This document shows positions 8,877 through 18,516 of a stretch of DNA of 64,000 bases, in pieces; position 1 is the first letter of the stretch, and every line of letters begins with the position of its first letter. The stretch is from Sphingobacterium spiritivorum. Lineage in GTDB: Bacteria > Bacteroidota > Bacteroidia > Sphingobacteriales > Sphingobacteriaceae. The stretch spans positions 2,418,001 to 2,482,000 of the forward strand of contig NZ_CP068083.1 in NCBI RefSeq assembly GCF_016725325.1, read 5' to 3'. The notes under the pieces were generated by a model that saw only the letters and a program-made list of their open reading frames with translations, had not been told where the DNA came from and ran no database searches. A program made the position numbers and the translations under genes.

Positions 8877-11156
8877 TTATTGTCTGCCTTTCTGGTAAGA
8901 CTGTACATCTACTACAGCAATAGTCACCATATTAACAATCTCACGGACAGAACTGTCCAGTTGTAATACATGTACTGGTTTGTTCATTCCTAATAAAATA
9001 GGACCGACCGCTTCTGCATTTCCAATCTCCTGAAGCAGTTTGTAAGCGATGTTTCCGGATTCCAGATTAGGGAAAACCAAGGTATTAGCTGCATGACCGT
9101 TTAAATTGCTGAACGGGAAATTTGCTGTGAGCATTTCCGGATTCATAGCAAAGTTGGCCTGTAAGTCACCATCTACGATGATGGACGGATATTGGTCGTG
9201 AAGTAACTGTGCTGCTTTACGAACTTTCTGAGGCGTTTTGCCATCGTTAGACCCAAAGTTAGAGTATGATAATAATGCGATACGTGGCTCAATACCCATC
9301 TTACGGATAGCTTTGTCCAGTAATACCGTGATATCCACTAATTCTTCCGCACAAGGATCTACATTTACAGTCGTATCTCCGAAGAAAACAGGTCCTTTTT
9401 CAGTCAGCATCATATACATCCCTGCGATCTTGCTGCCAGGCTGTGCACCAATAACATGAAGAGCAGGTCTGATGGTCTTCGCATAATTCTTAGTCATACC
9501 CGAGATAAGCGTATCTGCTTCTCCAAATTCGACCAGACTTGCTCCGAAGTAATTGCGATCCAGTAACATTTTTTCAGCATCCAGTCTGGAAAGACCGCGA
9601 CGTTGTCTTTTCTTATACAGGTGATCCGCAAATTTCTGATAACGCTCCGATTCGATTTCTTCTACAGGGTCTATGATTTCCACACCTTCCAGTTCCAATG
9701 CATAATCATCAATCAATTTGTTGATTTTTGCTTTTTTACCTAATAAGATCGGAATTGCAATACCTTCTTCTTTGACGATCTGTGCTGCACGAAGAATTTT
9801 GTAATTATCTGCTTCAGCAAATACAACGCGTTTAGCATCACGTTTGGCCACCATGGTCAGATCGCGCATAATGCGGTCATCTTTACCCATGCGCTGACGC
9901 AAATCTTCTTTATATTTATCCCAGTCGGTGATTGGCAAACGGGCTACACCTGATTCGATTGCTGCTTTTGCCACAGCTACCGAAACTTCTGTAATCAATC
10001 TCGGATCGTTTGGTTTTGGAATGATATAGTCTATACCAAATTTCAAATTATTAGCATTGTACGCCTGGTTTACTGCTTCCGGAACAGACTGTTTTGCCAG
10101 ATCAGCAATCGCTTTTACAGCGGCAATTTTCATTGCTTCATTGATGCCTGTTGCTCTTACGTCCAGTGCGCCACGGAAGATATAAGGGAATCCAAGTACA
10201 TTGTTTACCTGATTAGGATAATCCGAACGGCCTGTACCCATGATAATATCTGAGCGTGTCGCTACAGCCAGATCATATGCGATTTCCGGATTCGGGTTAG
10301 CCATTGCCAATACGATCGGTTTATCTGCCATGGATAACAGCATTTCTTCTGTCATCACATCTGCTGCAGAAAGACCGATAAATACATCCGCATCTTTTAA
10401 TGCATCTGCTAATGTATGGATATCACGGTCTGTAGCAAATTCTGCTTTCATTTTATCCAGATTTTCACGATCGCTGCGGATTACACCTTTACTGTCCAGC
10501 ATCACGATGTTCTCTTTCTTAGCCCCTACAGACATATACATACCTGTACAAGAGATAGCTGCTGCTCCGGCTCCGTTAACCACGATTTTTACTTCTGAAA
10601 TATCTTTATGCTGTAATTCACAAGCATTGATCAGAGCTGCACCTGAAATGATGGCTGTACCGTGTTGATCATCATGCATAACAGGAATTGACATTTCTGC
10701 TTTCAGGCGTCTTTCGATCTCAAAACATTCAGGTGCTTTGATATCTTCCAGATTGATACCTCCGAAAGTAGGTTCCAGTGCTTTTACGATATTGACAAAC
10801 TCATCTACATTTTTGGTGTCCAGCTCGATGTCAAAAACATCAATGTCAGCAAATATCTTGAACAACAGTCCTTTACCTTCCATTACTGGTTTTCCGGCTT
10901 GTGCTCCGATGTCTCCCAGACCTAATACTGCAGTACCATTGCTGATAACCGCAACAAGGTTTCCTTTTGCTGTATATTTATACGCATCTTCTTTGTTAGC
11001 AGCGATAGCCAGACATGGCTCAGCTACACCCGGAGAATATGCTAATGATAGGTCTCTCTGTGAATTAGTAGGTTTTGTAGGCACTACCTCGATCTTGCCC
11101 GGACGTCCTTTTGAATGGTAGTTTAAGGCTTCCTGCTTGCGATTAATTTTACTCAT
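8877..11156 (-). CDS. maeB: NADP-dependent malic enzyme with C-terminal phosphotransacetylase-like domain
   Basis: The enzyme oxidatively decarboxylates malate to pyruvate with reduction of NADP+, feeding pyruvate and NADPH in the cytoplasm. The 759 residues match the long MaeB form. The N-terminal malic domain has [12 protein letters not shown] (about residues 37-48) and [15 protein letters not shown]. The NAD(P)-binding domain has [12 protein letters not shown]. From about residue 430 a phosphotransacetylase-like domain follows ([20 protein letters not shown] ... [15 protein letters not shown]), which in this family is regulatory and senses acetyl-CoA. The start is a good ATG. A Bacteroidota-type promoter lies upstream (11199-11227). 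It is first in the leftward run maeB-ruvA-sprA, but each gene seems to have its own signals. Confidence 0.97.
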   Translation of the reverse strand: MSKINRKQEALNYHSKGRPGKIEVVPTKPTNSQRDLSLAYSPGVAEPCLAIAANKEDAYKYTAKGNLVAVISNGTAVLGLGDIGAQAGKPVMEGKGLLFKIFADIDVFDIELDTKNVDEFVNIVKALEPTFGGINLEDIKAPECFEIERRLKAEMSIPVMHDDQHGTAIISGAALINACELQHKDISEVKIVVNGAGAAAISCTGMYMSVGAKKENIVMLDSKGVIRSDRENLDKMKAEFATDRDIHTLADALKDADVFIGLSAADVMTEEMLLSMADKPIVLAMANPNPEIAYDLAVATRSDIIMGTGRSDYPNQVNNVLGFPYIFRGALDVRATGINEAMKIAAVKAIADLAKQSVPEAVNQAYNANNLKFGIDYIIPKPNDPRLITEVSVAVAKAAIESGVARLPITDWDKYKEDLRQRMGKDDRIMRDLTMVAKRDAKRVVFAEADNYKILRAAQIVKEEGIAIPILLGKKAKINKLIDDYALELEGVEIIDPVEEIESERYQKFADHLYKKRQRRGLSRLDAEKMLLDRNYFGASLVEFGEADTLISGMTKNYAKTIRPALHVIGAQPGSKIAGMYMMLTEKGPVFFGDTTVNVDPCAEELVDITVLLDKAIRKMGIEPRIALLSYSNFGSNDGKTPQKVRKAAQLLHDQYPSIIVDGDLQANFAMNPEMLTANFPFSNLNGHAANTLVFPNLESGNIAYKLLQEIGNAEAVGPILLGMNKPVHVLQLDSSVREIVNMVTIAVVDVQSYQKGRQ

Positions 11157-11198
11157 TATACACTATACTTATTTCAGTTATTTACTTATTTAAGGCTA

Positions 11199-11227
11199 CA
11201 AATGTAATCTTCTTTTTCGGAGAACAA
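11199..11227 (-). promoter_or_regulatory. Bacteroidota-type promoter for maeB
   Basis: In the leftward direction there is TTG (11227-11225), 18 bases, then TACATTTG (11206-11199), a perfect TAnnTTTG -7 element, about 43 bases upstream of the maeB ATG. Confidence 0.5.
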
Positions 11228-11276
11228 TATTTTTAAGGTATTAAACTTCAAAAAATCTGGCATTTGAACGAATTTT

Positions 11277-12704
11277 TTACTTCAGGATGTCGAGTAAGCC
11301 GAACATAGACTTGCGCATAGCAGATCCCGTCCCCTCGTAGTTATTGACTAATAAGGTAAAAGTATATTCCTGACCTGCCTTAGAAGTCTGATATCCGGTA
11401 TAGCCCAGTACGCCTCCTATAGTTCCGCTTTTCATCTTCATCTCATTGTATGTGGGCAGACTCTTGTAGAAAATATTATACCAGTTACGTGATCGGGCGT
11501 AGTTCATTATTTTTGCCATTGCGAGAGAGGTCACTCTGTTTTGCGGAGACAGACCCGAACCGTCAACGATGTTAAGTTCGCCTTCCGGGATATTCAGTTT
11601 TGCCTTCCAGAATTTTTTCACCATATCAGCCGCATCTGCTGTTTCGATCTTTTGCCCGCTGTACATACCGATCGTCTTCAATAATGTCTCCCCGTAGAGA
11701 TTGATACTTTTCTGGTTGAACCAGTATACAATATCCTGCATCTTCGGAGATTCGTGCACATCCAGTTCTTTTCTGTCTTTCGCTATAGTTTCGCCTCTTT
11801 CTGTCAGTTGTTTGCCGGTTAGAGGTTCGTTTTCTGTCAATATGCCGGCTCTTCGCAAAGATTTTTGCAGTTGAAAAGCAGCATCGAATGCCGGATCGGG
11901 AACTGCAATTTCGATTGTTTTTTTAAGATCCAGACCATATGTTCCTCTGATATAAATCCGGGTTGAATACGGGGCAGAATAGGCATATACATTATCTCCG
12001 GATCCCTTCACACCTGTTAATGTTTCATTGTGAATGTCCAGGTAAGAGGAGTCTACAGTCATCGCGGTTAGTGTTGCCTTTGAGCCTGCTGTATTTCCCG
12101 CTTTAAATTGCACACCAATACTGTTCTCTCGCCAGTTGAGTCCGGAAACCCCTGCTCCATAGTAATTGCCGATGTCTGTCCATATCCATCCTCCCGGAAC
12201 GGTATTGCCATTGAAAAAGCGGTCATCACCGATAATACTTCCTTCTACGCATTTGATCCCTGCATTCTGGATGGCGTAGACCCATTTATTCAATAAGGTC
12301 TCTTCGTTCATTCCTTCAAACCTCGAACTGGCCAGAGTAGGATCGCCTCCACCTTCAATAATTATATTTCCTTTTAAAGTGCCCAGGCTGTCAATCTCAC
12401 CTGTATAATACAGCTTTGTTTTAAAGGTAAAATTTGGACCCAAAAGATCTAAAGCAGTAGCTGAGGTAATGACTTTGAGCGTGGAAGCTGTAGGAAGTCC
12501 GGTCTGACCATTTTTGGAAAAGAGCACATTTCCTGTTTTGGAATCTAGTACCGTTAATGATGCTATGCCATATTTGAGATTGGCTTGCTGTTCAAAATTG
12601 CTGTAAGCCTGTTGAATTGCCTTCGAATCCTGTGCAAAAATATTGATCATGAATGTATTTGCACAGAGTGTCAGTAGTAGTGTTTGAAAAAATAGTCTCT
12701 TCAT
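11277..12704 (-). CDS. dacB: D-alanyl-D-alanine carboxypeptidase/endopeptidase, PBP4 (S13) family
   Basis: This is a periplasmic penicillin-binding protein that trims the terminal D-alanine or cuts cross-links in peptidoglycan. The product has 475 residues with a signal peptide (RLFFQTLLLTLCANTFMINIFAQ). All three active-site motifs are visible: S74-T-L-K77 (ASTLKVIT), S-G-L-S-P-Q-N as the SxN-type motif, and KSGTIGG as the KTG-type motif near the C-terminus. The stretch between motifs 1 and 2 has the long insert domain typical of PBP4 proteins. A TATATTTG box in complement (12731-12724) about 20 bases upstream may be its promoter. It is divergent from the aminopeptidase gene (144-base gap). 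Confidence 0.93.
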   Translation of the reverse strand: MKRLFFQTLLLTLCANTFMINIFAQDSKAIQQAYSNFEQQANLKYGIASLTVLDSKTGNVLFSKNGQTGLPTASTLKVITSATALDLLGPNFTFKTKLYYTGEIDSLGTLKGNIIIEGGGDPTLASSRFEGMNEETLLNKWVYAIQNAGIKCVEGSIIGDDRFFNGNTVPGGWIWTDIGNYYGAGVSGLNWRENSIGVQFKAGNTAGSKATLTAMTVDSSYLDIHNETLTGVKGSGDNVYAYSAPYSTRIYIRGTYGLDLKKTIEIAVPDPAFDAAFQLQKSLRRAGILTENEPLTGKQLTERGETIAKDRKELDVHESPKMQDIVYWFNQKSINLYGETLLKTIGMYSGQKIETADAADMVKKFWKAKLNIPEGELNIVDGSGLSPQNRVTSLAMAKIMNYARSRNWYNIFYKSLPTYNEMKMKSGTIGGVLGYTGYQTSKAGQEYTFTLLVNNYEGTGSAMRKSMFGLLDILK

Positions 12705-12848
12705 AAATCAATAGAATGTAAGACAAATATAGCATATTGAAAATTGATGGGTATGATTTTCATTCGTTTTTAAATTGTCAAAACTTGATTACCCGTTTCG
12801 TGAGTTATTGTTGAATTGCCTAACTTGCCTCCTTAAAATATACATACC

Positions 12849-14624
12849 ATGAATCATCTAGAAAAATTGGCTGCAATCCGTGGACTAATGAAAGAGCAGG
12901 GAATTGATGGCTACATTATTCCTTCTTCTGATCCGCATATCAGCGAATATTTACCGGAAAGATATAAATGCATCGCCTGGGTATCGGGTTTTACCGGTTC
13001 TGCAGGTACATTAGCGATTACTCAGGATTTTGCTGGGTTGTGGACTGACTCCCGTTATTTTGTACAGGCCAATGAACAATTGTCAGGTACTGGATTTGAA
13101 CTTGTTAAATTAAAGGTACAAGGTAGTGCGGAGTATGCCGATTGGATGGCTGATAAGCTTATGGTCGGGGATACTGTTGCGTTTGATGGTAATCTGGCCT
13201 CTCTGCAGGTCGCTCAGGCTGTACAACAGACCTTGACGCCTGTAGGAATCCATGTGAATGGTCATGCCGATTTGCTGTCTCCACTTTGGGCTGATCGTCC
13301 TTCTTTGCCGCTGGCTCCGGCTTACTTGCTTGATGAAGGGATCACCGGGCAGTCTACTGCATCCAAGCTGGAAGAAGTACGTAAGGTATTGCAGAAAAAC
13401 AGAGCTGAATATCATCTGGTTTCTTCGCTTGATGATCTGGCATGGCTGTTTAATGTCCGGGGTCAGGACGTGCCTTGTAATCCGGTAGTACTTGGATTTG
13501 CGCTGATATCAGCCTCAAAGGCGACCTTATTTATTGAACCATCTAAACTGAATGAAGACGCAGTCTCTTCTCTGGCACAGTCAGGTGTTGAAGTTAACCC
13601 ATACGAAGAAATATTCAGCGCCATAGATTCTCTGGCAGATACGACTATTCTTATTGATCCTAAGCGTACTTGTTTTGCAATCTATGATCGTATTCCGGAT
13701 ACGGTTAAGATTATCGAAAAACTGAATCCATCAACGTCTCTCAAAGCGATCAAGAATAATACGGAAATAGTACATACCCGCCAGACCATGATCAATGACG
13801 GTGTTGCGATGACAAAATTCTTTAAATGGGTAGAAGAGAATGTTGCTTCGGGAACACTGACCGAACTTTCGATTGCAGATAAGCTGAGAGGTTTCAGAGA
13901 AGCTCAGGAAGGATTTGTAGATGTGAGTTTCAATACCATAGCCGGATATCTGGAACATGGTGCTCTTCCTCATTATTCCGCAACGGAAAAAAGCAGTTCG
14001 AGGTTGGAGTCAAGAGGGCTTTTACTTGTAGACTCGGGTGGTCAATACAAAACAGGTACTACGGATATAACTCGGGTAATCTCTCTGGGACATATTACGC
14101 AGGAAGAGAAAGAGGATTATACAATTGTATTGAAAGGGACAATCGAAGGTTCACAAGCCATATTCCCCGTTGGTACCCGTGGATATCAGATCGATGCGAT
14201 TACACGTCGCCCGATCTGGCAAACGTTGCGTAATTATGGTCACGGAACAGGACATGGGGTCGGATTTTTCTTAAATGTACACGAAGGGCCTCATACTTTC
14301 AACCCTTCTAATATTGATGTAGCAGTAGATCCGGGAACCATTACTTCTATCGAGCCCGGATTGTACAGAGTAGGGAAACACGGCATACGAATAGAAAATC
14401 TGGTGCTTACTAAGAGTTTGGAGTCCAGTGAATTTGGAGATTTTCTGAATTTTGAGACGTTAACCATCTGTTATATCGCTACTGATCTCATCGAAAAATC
14501 TTTGCTGGATCAATCGCATGTAGACTGGTTGAATCAATATAACCAATGGGTATATGCTCAGGTCTCTCCAAGACTGACTGAAGAGGAAAAAGTATGGTTA
14601 GCTGAAAAATGTAAAGCTATCTAA
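12849..14624 (+). CDS. Xaa-Pro aminopeptidase P (M24B metallopeptidase)
   Basis: The 591-residue cytoplasmic enzyme has no signal peptide and should remove N-terminal residues preceding proline. It has two creatinase-type N-terminal domains (residues about 1-300, MNHLEKLAAIRGLMKEQGIDGYI, with the typical PSSDPHISEYLPERYK) and a pita-bread catalytic domain. Metal ligands are visible: D in LLLVDSGGQY, D in GTTDITRVI, H in GHGVGFFLNVHEGPH, E in TSIEPGLYR and E in GIRIENLV. The C-terminal extension (IDLIEKSLLDQSHVDWLNQYN) matches the longer aminopeptidase P1 subfamily. It is monocistronic, with a strong terminator after its stop. Confidence 0.94.
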   Translation: MNHLEKLAAIRGLMKEQGIDGYIIPSSDPHISEYLPERYKCIAWVSGFTGSAGTLAITQDFAGLWTDSRYFVQANEQLSGTGFELVKLKVQGSAEYADWMADKLMVGDTVAFDGNLASLQVAQAVQQTLTPVGIHVNGHADLLSPLWADRPSLPLAPAYLLDEGITGQSTASKLEEVRKVLQKNRAEYHLVSSLDDLAWLFNVRGQDVPCNPVVLGFALISASKATLFIEPSKLNEDAVSSLAQSGVEVNPYEEIFSAIDSLADTTILIDPKRTCFAIYDRIPDTVKIIEKLNPSTSLKAIKNNTEIVHTRQTMINDGVAMTKFFKWVEENVASGTLTELSIADKLRGFREAQEGFVDVSFNTIAGYLEHGALPHYSATEKSSSRLESRGLLLVDSGGQYKTGTTDITRVISLGHITQEEKEDYTIVLKGTIEGSQAIFPVGTRGYQIDAITRRPIWQTLRNYGHGTGHGVGFFLNVHEGPHTFNPSNIDVAVDPGTITSIEPGLYRVGKHGIRIENLVLTKSLESSEFGDFLNFETLTICYIATDLIEKSLLDQSHVDWLNQYNQWVYAQVSPRLTEEEKVWLAEKCKAI

Positions 14625-14632
14625 TTGAAGGT

Positions 14633-14669
14633 AACAACAAGCTCCTGTATTTCGCAGGAGCTTGTTGTT
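14633..14669 (+). terminator. Rho-independent terminator after aminopeptidase P
   Basis: Perfect 15-base arms (14633-14647 and 14655-14669, AACAACAAGCTCCTG and complement) enclose a 7-base loop starting 8 bases past the stop codon; the distal arm ends in T-rich sequence. Confidence 0.85.
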
Positions 14670-14714
14670 TATTTAAGATTTACTGGTGTACAGTGTTTTA
14701 TCTGGCTTTTGCCT

Positions 14715-14755
14715 GTAAAATTTATTGAAAAAAGCATTATTTCAATAAATTTTAC
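14715..14755. repeat. AT-rich perfect inverted repeat in the 14625-14887 intergenic region
   Basis: GTAAAATTTATTGAAA (14715-14730) is repeated as its exact complement at 14740-14755 around a 9-base spacer. It lies about 45 bases beyond the aminopeptidase terminator and 130 bases before the next gene. It lacks a terminator T-run and GC core, so it may be an operator or a leader hairpin. Confidence 0.5.
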
Positions 14756-14887
14756 GGAAATTTTGTAATCCTATTGAGTATTAAGGTCTTTGCTTTAATT
14801 TAGTGCTTTAATATTTGATAATAATTATAAACTCACTTTGACGCCTACCCGGCAAAAGTCTCACATTAACATTAATAACAAATCAAG

Positions 14888-15337
14888 ATGAAACACGTAT
14901 TTTTCACTTTGTTGGCTATTCTCTTTTTGGGAGGAGTGGCTGAGGCACAGATTCTGAATCCTGTAAAATGGACTTATGCTGCCAAAAAAATCAATGACAA
15001 AGAAGCTATGCTGTATATGAAAGCCCAAATTGATAAAGGCTGGCATATCTACTCTCAGAATATGGCCGAGGGAGGTCCTGTGAAGACTAAATTTACTTTC
15101 AAGCCAGGCAAAGAATACAGTTTGATCGGAAAGACACTTGAACCAAAGGCAATAGCAAAATTTGAAGACACTTTTAAAATGACTGTCAGTTATTTTGAAA
15201 ATGAAGTTGTTTTTCAACAGAAAATCAAACTCAATACAAAATCACCTGTCGTACAAGGTACGGTCGAATTTATGGTATGCGATGATAAGCAGTGTCTTCC
15301 TCCGGAAGAAATTGCATTTAAAATAGCCATTAAGTAA
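14888..15337 (+). CDS. Free-standing DsbD N-terminal (alpha) domain-like periplasmic protein
   Basis: This 149-residue protein has a signal peptide (KHVFFTLLAILFLGGVAEAQ) and a single immunoglobulin-like domain resembling the N-terminal domain of the disulfide reductase DsbD. Features are DKGWHIYSQNMAEGGP-type sequence at residues 49-64 and a Cys pair C131-DDKQ-C136 followed by LPP, the redox-active cysteines of that domain. In full DsbD this domain takes electrons from the membrane part and passes them to periplasmic partners. Here it stands alone, 34 bases before an M16 peptidase on the same strand. The DsbD at 37773-39416 lacks exactly this domain, so a role in trans is possible but inferred. 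Confidence 0.8.
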   Translation: MKHVFFTLLAILFLGGVAEAQILNPVKWTYAAKKINDKEAMLYMKAQIDKGWHIYSQNMAEGGPVKTKFTFKPGKEYSLIGKTLEPKAIAKFEDTFKMTVSYFENEVVFQQKIKLNTKSPVVQGTVEFMVCDDKQCLPPEEIAFKIAIK

Positions 15338-15371
15338 CTATTGTGTCGACCAAACTAATAAATAAGGAACC

Positions 15372-18314
15372 ATGATAAAAACCTTAAAATCAATTACACT
15401 AGTTGTGTTTGTTGCTCTGTCCGGCAGTGCTGGCTTTGCACAATCACAAAAATATCAGTGGAAGGAAAATACAGAAGGTGGATACAAATACCGTTATGTA
15501 ACAAACGATCCTACACAGTCCCGTTTTTATACCTTAAAAAACGGGTTGACCGTTATACTGAGTCCAAGTAAGAAAGTGCCTCGTATACAAACCTATGTCG
15601 TTACGAAAGCCGGAAGCAAAACAGATCCTAAGGATCATACCGGATTGGCGCATTATCTGGAACATCTTCTTTTCAAAGGTACGGATAAGTACGGATCTAA
15701 GGATTGGGCTCAGGAAAAACCACTGCTGGATAAAATCAGTGCGCTGTATGAAAAATATAATTCTACAACAGATGAAACCCAACGTAAAGAAATTTACAAA
15801 GAGATTGATCAGGTATCAGGAGAAGCTGCAAAGTTTGCGATAGCCAATGAATACGATAAGATGATGAGTGGGATGGGGGCTGACGGTACGAATGCATACA
15901 CTTCATTTGAACAAACGGTATACGTGGAAGATATTCCGAATAATGTCGTAGACAAATTTCTGGCGGTGCAGGGAGAACGATTCCGAAATCCTGTATTCCG
16001 GCTTTTTCACACCGAACTGGAAGCTGTATATGAAGAAAAAAATATAGGGCTTGACAACGATGGCCGCAAAACTATGGAGGCCATGTTTGAAGCGATGTTT
16101 GCCAATAATAACTATGGCAAGCAGACCGTTATCGGTACAGTCGAACACCTGAAAAATCCTTCCCTGACAGCAATACGTGAATATTTCGATACTTACTACG
16201 TTCCGAATAACATGGGTGTGATTATGTCTGGTGATTTTAACCCTACAGATATTGTCAAAAAAATAGATGCTACATTTGGATATATGCAGCCTAAGAAGGT
16301 GCCGGCTTATACATTTGCGCCTGAGAAACCAATTACACAGCCGATTATCCGCGAAGTGAAGGGGCCAAATGCAGAATTCCTGTGGCTGGGTTTTCGTTTC
16401 CCGGGAGCAGCCACTAAAGATGCGCAGATGTTAAATCTGATGGGCGATATTCTGGCAAACGGTTCTGCAGGTCTGATCGACTTAGACCTTGTCAAATCCC
16501 AAAAACTATTGGGAGCCGGAGCTTTTGTGTATTCCCTGAAGGATTATTCCATGTTGATCCTGCAGGCAAATCCTGCTCAGGGCCAGTCTCTGGATGATGT
16601 AAAGCAACTGGTGTTGGCGGAATTGACGAAATTAAAGAAAGGTGATTTTTCAGATGATCTGATTACTTCTATTATCAACAATGCGAAGAAGTCTCAGATA
16701 TCCCAAAATGACAATTATACTGCACGGGCAGAGGAGTTGGTGGATGCTTTCGTAACTGATGTAGACTGGACTTCTGAGGTAAGCTATCTGGATAATTTAT
16801 CGAAGATTACTAAAAAAGATATTGTAGACTTCGCTAACAAGTATTTGAATGACCAGAACTATGTTGCCGTTTACAAACGTCAGGGTGTGGATGACAAAGT
16901 AGTGAAAGTCGTGAAACCTGCAATTACGCCTGTCTCCGTAAACAGAGAAGATCAATCCGATTTTTTGAAAAAAGTGGATATGATGCCGGAGAATGCTATT
17001 CAGCCTGTATGGTTGGATTACAGTAAAGATGTGCAGAAAGCAAAGTTATTTGATACGGAAGTATTAGCAGTTCAGAATAAAGACAATGAGTTGTTCAGCC
17101 TTACTTATCAGTATAAAATAGGGAAATGGAATAATAAACTCCTCTCTCTTGCTGCTGGTTATCTGGAGTTTCTGGGCACGAAAGACAGAAGCAGTGAAGA
17201 CTTTAGTAAAGAATTCTACAAGTTGGCATCCAGCTTTTCGGTGTCTTCCGGAAATGAAGAAACGAATATTTCTATATCCGGATTGAATACAAATTTTGAT
17301 AAGACAGTATCTCTGATTCAGGATCTTGTGAAAAATTGTGTCGTTGATCAGGCTGCTTTTGATTCTTATATAGCAAGATTAAAGAAATCCCGTATTAATG
17401 CGAAGGAGAATAAGGGAGCGATTATGGAAGGGCTGAAATCGTACGCTAAATACGGCGCTAAAAATCCGTTTAACTATACTTTTACGGATGCTGAACTGGA
17501 TGCTGTTAAAGCGGAAGAACTGGTTCGCCTGCTGCATGATTTTGCAAACATGAGACACACTATTCTGTATTTCGGACCTAAACCTTCAACAAGTCTGGTG
17601 GCTGAATTGAAACCGCTGAAAGTGGACCGCAGAGCATATACAGAAGTGCAGGAAGGAACCAAATTTACAGAGCTGCCAACTGACCGTAATCAGGTACTGT
17701 TTGCAAATTTCAATATGAAACAAGCCGAAGTATTCTGGCACAGAAGTTCGGAACTGTACAACAGTGCATTATCACCGACTGTAGCATTATTTAATAACTA
17801 TTTTGGTGGCGGTATGGGTAGTATTGTCTTCCAGACGATCCGTGAATCGAAAGCATTGGCTTATTCCACTTACGCCTATTATGGACAACCTTACAAAAAG
17901 GAAAATCATTATATGGTGGGTGCTTACGTAGGTACACAAGCTGATAAATTTAATGAAGCTGTAATCGGAATGAATGAATTGCTTAATGATCTTCCGGAGT
18001 CTTCCAAAGCATTGGAAATTGCGAAAGTCAGTCTGACGAAATCTCTGGCAAGTGATCGCATTACCAATTCCGGTATTCTGATGAGTTACCTTTCTGCTCA
18101 GCGCCTGGGTAATACAACAGATATCCGTAAAGCTATTTATGAAAAAGCTCCTTTACTGAATTATTCGGATCTGAAAGCTTTCCATGCTAAAGAAATGAGT
18201 CATAAACCATATGTGTATTGTATAGTGGCTCAGGAAGATAGTATGAAGGATGAAGATCTAAAGAAATTGGGAGAAGTTAAGAAACTGACTCTAGAAGAGA
18301 TCTTCGGATATTAA
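15372..18314 (+). CDS. M16-family zinc metallopeptidase (insulinase/pitrilysin-like), exported
   Basis: The product has 980 residues with a signal peptide (KTLKSITLVVFVALSGSAGFAQ). The inverted zinc motif H94-Y-L-E97-H98 is in the first M16 domain, with the downstream acidic ligand region ELEAVYEEKNIGLDNDGRK about 120 residues later. The C-terminal half has the inactive M16 partner domains, with the usual R/Y region (TIRESKALAYSTYAYYG). The two-repeat architecture matches periplasmic M16B/C peptidases that degrade short peptides. It probably shares a transcript with the DsbD-like domain gene. An imperfect inverted repeat follows at 18333-18359, and then a bidirectional terminator. Confidence 0.93.
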   Translation: MIKTLKSITLVVFVALSGSAGFAQSQKYQWKENTEGGYKYRYVTNDPTQSRFYTLKNGLTVILSPSKKVPRIQTYVVTKAGSKTDPKDHTGLAHYLEHLLFKGTDKYGSKDWAQEKPLLDKISALYEKYNSTTDETQRKEIYKEIDQVSGEAAKFAIANEYDKMMSGMGADGTNAYTSFEQTVYVEDIPNNVVDKFLAVQGERFRNPVFRLFHTELEAVYEEKNIGLDNDGRKTMEAMFEAMFANNNYGKQTVIGTVEHLKNPSLTAIREYFDTYYVPNNMGVIMSGDFNPTDIVKKIDATFGYMQPKKVPAYTFAPEKPITQPIIREVKGPNAEFLWLGFRFPGAATKDAQMLNLMGDILANGSAGLIDLDLVKSQKLLGAGAFVYSLKDYSMLILQANPAQGQSLDDVKQLVLAELTKLKKGDFSDDLITSIINNAKKSQISQNDNYTARAEELVDAFVTDVDWTSEVSYLDNLSKITKKDIVDFANKYLNDQNYVAVYKRQGVDDKVVKVVKPAITPVSVNREDQSDFLKKVDMMPENAIQPVWLDYSKDVQKAKLFDTEVLAVQNKDNELFSLTYQYKIGKWNNKLLSLAAGYLEFLGTKDRSSEDFSKEFYKLASSFSVSSGNEETNISISGLNTNFDKTVSLIQDLVKNCVVDQAAFDSYIARLKKSRINAKENKGAIMEGLKSYAKYGAKNPFNYTFTDAELDAVKAEELVRLLHDFANMRHTILYFGPKPSTSLVAELKPLKVDRRAYTEVQEGTKFTELPTDRNQVLFANFNMKQAEVFWHRSSELYNSALSPTVALFNNYFGGGMGSIVFQTIRESKALAYSTYAYYGQPYKKENHYMVGAYVGTQADKFNEAVIGMNELLNDLPESSKALEIAKVSLTKSLASDRITNSGILMSYLSAQRLGNTTDIRKAIYEKAPLLNYSDLKAFHAKEMSHKPYVYCIVAQEDSMKDEDLKKLGEVKKLTLEEIFGY

Positions 18315-18332
18315 GATTATCTGTTAGGGTTG

Positions 18333-18359
18333 TTGTCGACATATTATATGTGTTGACAA
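18333..18359. repeat. Imperfect 27-base palindrome after the M16 gene
   Basis: The sequence from TTGTCGACAT to its near complement ATGTGTTGACAA reads as an imperfect palindrome with two mismatched pairs, about 20 bases past the stop codon. It could be a protein-binding site or an RNA 3' end structure; nothing else decides between these. Confidence 0.35.
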
Positions 18360-18446
18360 ATACGGAAAACCAATTTTTTAGAAATTTTTAATCGGGACAA
18401 GTGTTTGATGCGTGTCCATACTATCAGAGATAAATTTTCTTATAAT

Positions 18447-18489
18447 AAAAAAGATAGCCCCTGAACAACGTTCTGGGGCTATCTTTTTT
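18447..18489. terminator. Bidirectional terminator between convergent genes
   Basis: Arms at 18447-18465 and 18471-18489, with one T-T mismatch, have an AAAAAA start and a TTTTTT end around GATAGCCCC. It serves the M16 gene from the left and the diheme peroxidase operon from the right. Confidence 0.88.
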
Positions 18490-18516
18490 AGAGGGATTGT
18501 AAAGACAATGTTTCCA

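Noticed and set aside
10240..10668. 142-codon plus-strand open frame
   Set aside because: It lies fully antisense to maeB, has no recognisable domain and reflects the codon bias of the real gene.
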